From NCBI GenBank assembly GCA_021298995.1, contig JAJTGB010000001.1, positions 1 to 39,779 on the forward strand: a stretch of DNA of 39,779 bases, in the 5' to 3' direction. Both the position numbers and the translations under genes were made by a program. This stretch comes from Comamonadaceae bacterium. GTDB lineage: Bacteria; Pseudomonadota; Gammaproteobacteria; Burkholderiales; Burkholderiaceae_C. The first letter of the stretch is position 1, and each line of letters begins with the position of its first letter. Below are positions 36,501 through 39,779 of the stretch, in pieces. The notes beneath the pieces were generated by a model, which saw only the letters and a program-made list of their open reading frames with translations, did no database searches and was not told the DNA's origin.

Positions 36501-37345
36501 TTCGCAATTTTGAAAACAAAACAGCTGTCTTAACGGGCGGCGGCTCTGGCTTCGGTTTGGAGTGCGCGCGCATTGCGGCCCGACTGAAAATGAATGTGGT
36601 GCTGGTCGATGTTCAGCAAGATGCACTCGTTGACGTTTCCAATGCCGATCAAATGGAAGCCTTGGCCAAAGATGTCCACGCGCAGTTTGGCGCACCTCAT
36701 TTTGTCTTTAACAACGCTGGTGTTGGGTCTGGTGGTTTGATCTGGGAAAACACCGTGGCCGATTGGCAATGGGTCATGGGCGTCAATGTTTGGGGTGTGG
36801 TGCACGGCGTGCGCCTGTTCACGCCCATGATGTTGGATGCTGCCAAAAAAGACCCTAGCTACGAAGGCCACATCGTGAACACCGCTAGCATGGCTGGCTT
36901 GCTCACTGCCCCCAACATGGGCGTGTACAACGTGAGTAAACATGCGGTGGTAGCGCTCACCGAGACCTTGTACCAAGATCTGAAATTGGTCACCGACCAA
37001 GTCAGTGCCAGCGTGTTATGTCCTTACTTTGTTCCTACCGGTATTAGCCAAAGCCACCGCAACCGTCCGGCCGATTTGCCCCACCAAAAAGCCACCAAGA
37101 GCCAATTGATTGGTCAAGCCATGAGCGACAAAGCAGTCAGCAGCGGCAAGGTGTCAGCCGCTCAAATGGCTGAAATGGTGTTTGAGTGCATTGCCAACGA
37201 CCAGTTCTACATCTACAGTCATCCGCAAGCTTTGGGCAATGTCCAAACCCGCATGGAAGCCATTGTTCAGCAGCAAAATCCGCCCAATCCTTTCGCTGCA
37301 CGCCCCGATATTGGCGAAAAACTCAAAGCCGAACTGCGCAGTTAA
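36497..37345 (+). CDS. Short-chain dehydrogenase/reductase (SDR 2), apparently shortened
   Basis: This 282-residue SDR has TGGGSGFG (13-20), NNAG (72-75) and the triad Ser131, Tyr144, Lys148 (YNVSK). Between VVLVDVQQDAL and VDVSNADQMEAL the protein jumps directly from the start of the alpha-C helix to the DVS motif. Most classical SDRs carry about 20 more residues there, including strand beta-3. The reading frame is intact, so this is an in-frame deletion, an unusual variant or an assembly fault. Everything else looks functional. The start overlaps the GST stop as ATGA. The substrate is unknown. Confidence 0.88.
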   Translation: MIRNFENKTAVLTGGGSGFGLECARIAARLKMNVVLVDVQQDALVDVSNADQMEALAKDVHAQFGAPHFVFNNAGVGSGGLIWENTVADWQWVMGVNVWGVVHGVRLFTPMMLDAAKKDPSYEGHIVNTASMAGLLTAPNMGVYNVSKHAVVALTETLYQDLKLVTDQVSASVLCPYFVPTGISQSHRNRPADLPHQKATKSQLIGQAMSDKAVSSGKVSAAQMAEMVFECIANDQFYIYSHPQALGNVQTRMEAIVQQQNPPNPFAARPDIGEKLKAELRS

Positions 37346-37369
37346 AAAAGGCCACCGGAGTGTGGCAAA

Positions 37370-37413
37370 CTCGTTGGCTTTGGTACAAAGATCTATAAAA
37401 GTTAGCCAACGAG
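37370..37413 (+). promoter_or_regulatory. 10-bp inverted repeat abutting the tex start codon
   Basis: CTCGTTGGCT (37370-37379) and AGCCAACGAG (37404-37413) are perfect inverted arms with a 24-base spacer. The right arm ends directly at the tex ATG and includes the only SD-like bases (GAG). The spacer holds TATAAA at 37394 and part of a second small repeat, CTTTG-GTA-CAAAG. The pair could be a translation-blocking hairpin or a repressor site. It has no T-run, so a terminator is unlikely. Confidence 0.5.
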
Positions 37414-39779
37414 ATGCAGAAAATATTGGGCCAATTGGCCGTTGAAATCAAAATTCGTCCTGAGCAAGTTCAGGCGGCCGTGAGTTTGTTGGATGGTGGC
37501 GCTACCGTGCCGTTCATTGCCCGTTACCGCAAAGAGGTTACCGGTGGCTTAGACGACATTCAATTGCGTGAACTTGAATATCGTTTGGGCTACTTGCGTG
37601 AGATGGAAGAGCGCCGTGCCACCATCCTCAAAAGCATTTCCGATCAGGGCAAGCTCACCCCCGAGCTTCAATTGGCCATAGACCAAGCCGCCACCAAGCA
37701 AGATTTGGAAGATTTGTACCTGCCTTTCAAGCCCAAGCGCCGCACCAAGGGCATGATTGCCAAAGAAGCTGGCATAGAGCCTTTGGCAGATGCTTTGTGG
37801 GCCAACCCTTCGCTCAATCCACAAGACGAAGCGCAAGCCTATTTGAAGCCAGCAGATGCCATTGAAGGCGCTGACTTTTCAACTGTAGGCGCAGTGCTAG
37901 ATGGCGTTCGCGATATTTTGTCGGAGCGTTGGGCCGAGGATGCTTCCCTTATTCAAGCCTTGCGTGAGTGGCTTTGGAAAGAAGGTTTGTTCACCAGTCA
38001 CTTGGCCTCGGGCAAAGATGAAAATCAAGCTGAAGTGGCCAAGTTCAGAGATTACTTTGATTACAGTGAGCCCATCGGCCGCGTTCCTTCACACAGAGCC
38101 TTGGCCGTGTTCCGGGGTCGTGCTTTGGAATTCTTGGACGCCAAGCTTTCTTTGCCTGAACCTGACGCGCTGAATTCTTCAGTAGCCCCCCTAACAGCCA
38201 CCGCAGCAGCCCAAGCCGCCAGTGCTTTGGCCGAAGGTCGCATCGCTTTGCACCTTCGTTGGTCACACAACGCGAGGCCCTCTGACGACCTTATTCGCAA
38301 AACTGTTTTATGGACATGGCGCGTCAAGCTCAGTTTGTCTTTAGAGCGCGATCTTTTTACACGACTTCGTGAAGAAGCCGAAAAAGTGGCCATCAAAGTT
38401 TTCGCAGACAACCTGCGCGATTTGTTGCTGGCTGCCCCTGCCGGTCCTCGTGTGGTTTTAGGCTTGGATCCCGGCATTCGCACCGGTGTCAAGGTTGCGG
38501 TGGTCGATGCGACAGGCAAACTCGTAGAAACTTCAACGGTGTACCCCCACGAGCCTCGCCGTGATTGGGATGGCTCTTTGTACACCTTGAACAAACTGTG
38601 TCAAAAACACGGTGTCAATTTGATCGCCATTGGCAATGGCACTGCCAGCCGTGAAACCGACAAACTGGCCGCCGATCTCATTAAGCAACTCCAAACACCC
38701 AACAGCCCTGAAATTCAAAAAATAGTGGTGAGTGAGGCGGGCGCTTCGGTGTATTCGGCAAGCGAGTTTGCCAGCCAAGAAATGCCAGATGTCGACGTCA
38801 GCTTGCGTGGTGCAGCCAGCATTGCGCGGCGCCTGCAAGACCCTTTGGCCGAGTTGGTCAAGATCGATCCCAAATCGATTGGTGTAGGTCAGTACCAGCA
38901 CGATGTCAATCAAACAGAATTGGCGCGAACTTTGGAAGCCGTGGTAGAAGATTGCGTGAATGCTGTGGGCGTTGACTTGAACACAGCCAGCGTGCCATTG
39001 CTGTCACGCGTTTCTGGTTTGTCGGGTGGTGTTGCCAAATCAGTGGTGCGTTGGCGTGAGGCCAATGGCGCATTCAAAAACAGACAAGATTTATTGAAAG
39101 TAACGGGACTGGGAGCTAAAACCTTCGAACAAAGTGCAGGATTCTTGCGCATTCGCGGTGGCGACAATCCATTGGACATGACGGGCGTACACCCTGAAAC
39201 CTATCCCGTGGTGGAGGCCATCATGGCCAAGGTAGCACAGCCCGTTGAAAACGTCATGGGCCGCGCAGACATGCTCAAAACCTTGCGGCCAGAATTGTTT
39301 GCGAACGAAAAGTTTGGCGTGATCACGGTTAAAGATATATTGCTTGAATTGGAAAAACCTGGCCGTGATCCTCGACCCGATTTCAAAGTAGCCCGATTCA
39401 ACGAGGGTGTCGATGACATCCGTGATTTGAAAGAAGGCATGATTTTGGAAGGCACCGTCAGCAACGTGGCTGCCTTTGGTGCCTTTGTCGATTTGGGTGT
39501 TCACCAAGATGGTTTGGTGCACGTCAGTCAACTTAGCAACAAGTTCATTACCGACGCACGCGAAGTGGTGAAGACGGGCGATATCGTCAAAGTGAAAGTG
39601 ACTGAGGTCGATGTGGCTCGAAAACGCATCGGTCTCACCATGAAGCTCAGCGACGCTGCTCCTTCTGGCGCTCAGCGTGGACGTGAAAACAAGTTTGAAG
39701 GCGGGCCTCGTCAGGGGCATCAAAACCATCGTGCGCAGGGTCCTGTTCAGGCTGGCAATTTAGGCCAAAGCGCCATGGC
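37414..39779 (+). CDS. tex: Transcription accessory protein Tex (3' end beyond window)
   Basis: This frame runs open to the window edge for 788 codons, so the ORF track omits it. Tex is a conserved nucleic-acid-binding protein linked to transcription and stress tolerance. The N-terminal helical domain starts ILGQLAVEIKIRPEQVQAAVSLLDGGATVPFIARYRKE. A YqgF-like RNase H fold begins near residue 349 (GLDPGIRTGVKVAVVD). Helix-hairpin-helix motifs follow (LLSRVSGLSGGVAKSVV, LLKVTGLGAKTFEQSAG). An S1 domain covers about residues 672-745 (LKEGMILEGTVSNVAAFGAFVDLGVHQDGLVHVSQLS). The tail is Gly-, Gln- and Arg-rich. I checked the frame at several points and saw no break. Confidence 0.95.
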   Translation, partial: MQKILGQLAVEIKIRPEQVQAAVSLLDGGATVPFIARYRKEVTGGLDDIQLRELEYRLGYLREMEERRATILKSISDQGKLTPELQLAIDQAATKQDLEDLYLPFKPKRRTKGMIAKEAGIEPLADALWANPSLNPQDEAQAYLKPADAIEGADFSTVGAVLDGVRDILSERWAEDASLIQALREWLWKEGLFTSHLASGKDENQAEVAKFRDYFDYSEPIGRVPSHRALAVFRGRALEFLDAKLSLPEPDALNSSVAPLTATAAAQAASALAEGRIALHLRWSHNARPSDDLIRKTVLWTWRVKLSLSLERDLFTRLREEAEKVAIKVFADNLRDLLLAAPAGPRVVLGLDPGIRTGVKVAVVDATGKLVETSTVYPHEPRRDWDGSLYTLNKLCQKHGVNLIAIGNGTASRETDKLAADLIKQLQTPNSPEIQKIVVSEAGASVYSASEFASQEMPDVDVSLRGAASIARRLQDPLAELVKIDPKSIGVGQYQHDVNQTELARTLEAVVEDCVNAVGVDLNTASVPLLSRVSGLSGGVAKSVVRWREANGAFKNRQDLLKVTGLGAKTFEQSAGFLRIRGGDNPLDMTGVHPETYPVVEAIMAKVAQPVENVMGRADMLKTLRPELFANEKFGVITVKDILLELEKPGRDPRPDFKVARFNEGVDDIRDLKEGMILEGTVSNVAAFGAFVDLGVHQDGLVHVSQLSNKFITDAREVVKTGDIVKVKVTEVDVARKRIGLTMKLSDAAPSGAQRGRENKFEGGPRQGHQNHRAQGPVQAGNLGQSAM

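Noticed and set aside
37549-38594. Several short minus-strand ORFs at the right end.
   Set aside because: They lie opposite the open tex frame, which the track omitted because it lacks a stop in the window.

Overview
The window looks like an ordinary chromosomal stretch from a betaproteobacterium of the Burkholderiales, most likely Comamonadaceae. The evidence is protein style and gene order: a probable hisZ tail overlapping purA, the map-glnD pair, the large one-chain PurL, and a Liv-type ABC importer next to beta-oxidation genes. Base composition is close to balanced by eye, which is low for the family and would fit a freshwater Limnohabitans-like genome; the genus is a guess. Coding density is very high. 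No gap between genes exceeds about 175 bases. I see no tRNA, rRNA, insertion sequence, prophage, CRISPR array or integration site.

Layout. 1-3500 (+): the end of a probable hisZ, then purA, a phosphoribosyltransferase, a cystathionine beta-lyase-like gene and a 60-residue Lys-rich protein. 3525-5650: a TesA-like esterase (-) diverging from a YbbA-like ABC ATPase (+), their start codons sharing the four bases CATG, followed by rlmB. 5657-6870 (-): two half-size ChrA proteins with overlapping stop and start. 6956-9232 (+): a YgiQ-type radical SAM protein. 9252-12693 (-): map then glnD. 12825-16817 (+): purL, ending in a strong bidirectional terminator. 16891-20507 (-): a compact run selO, msrB, yciB, bolA, parvulin isomerase.

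20610-37345 (+) is the most interesting part. It holds an acyl-CoA ligase, a complete branched-chain-amino-acid-type ABC importer (binding protein, two permeases, two ATPases), a fused enoyl-CoA hydratase/3-hydroxyacyl-CoA dehydrogenase, a thiolase and a long acyl-CoA dehydrogenase. These are followed by a Dabb-domain protein, an SDR, a hotdog thioesterase, a zinc-free MDR reductase, a GST-like protein with an extra C-terminal domain, and a second SDR. Together they could import a carboxylic acid, activate it with CoA, run it through a full beta-oxidation cycle and handle awkward intermediates. The substrate cannot be read from sequence, and no regulator gene lies inside the cluster. The window ends inside tex (+), which the ORF track misses because it has no stop here.

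Points worth a second look are a LivF ATPase whose Walker A lysine is arginine, which together with LivG features makes one ATP site look degenerate; an SDR that seems to lack about 20 residues of its Rossmann fold; a perfect 10-bp inverted repeat abutting the tex start codon; and a TetR-like palindrome before the hydratase/dehydrogenase gene. I found no clearly new defence or mobile system.
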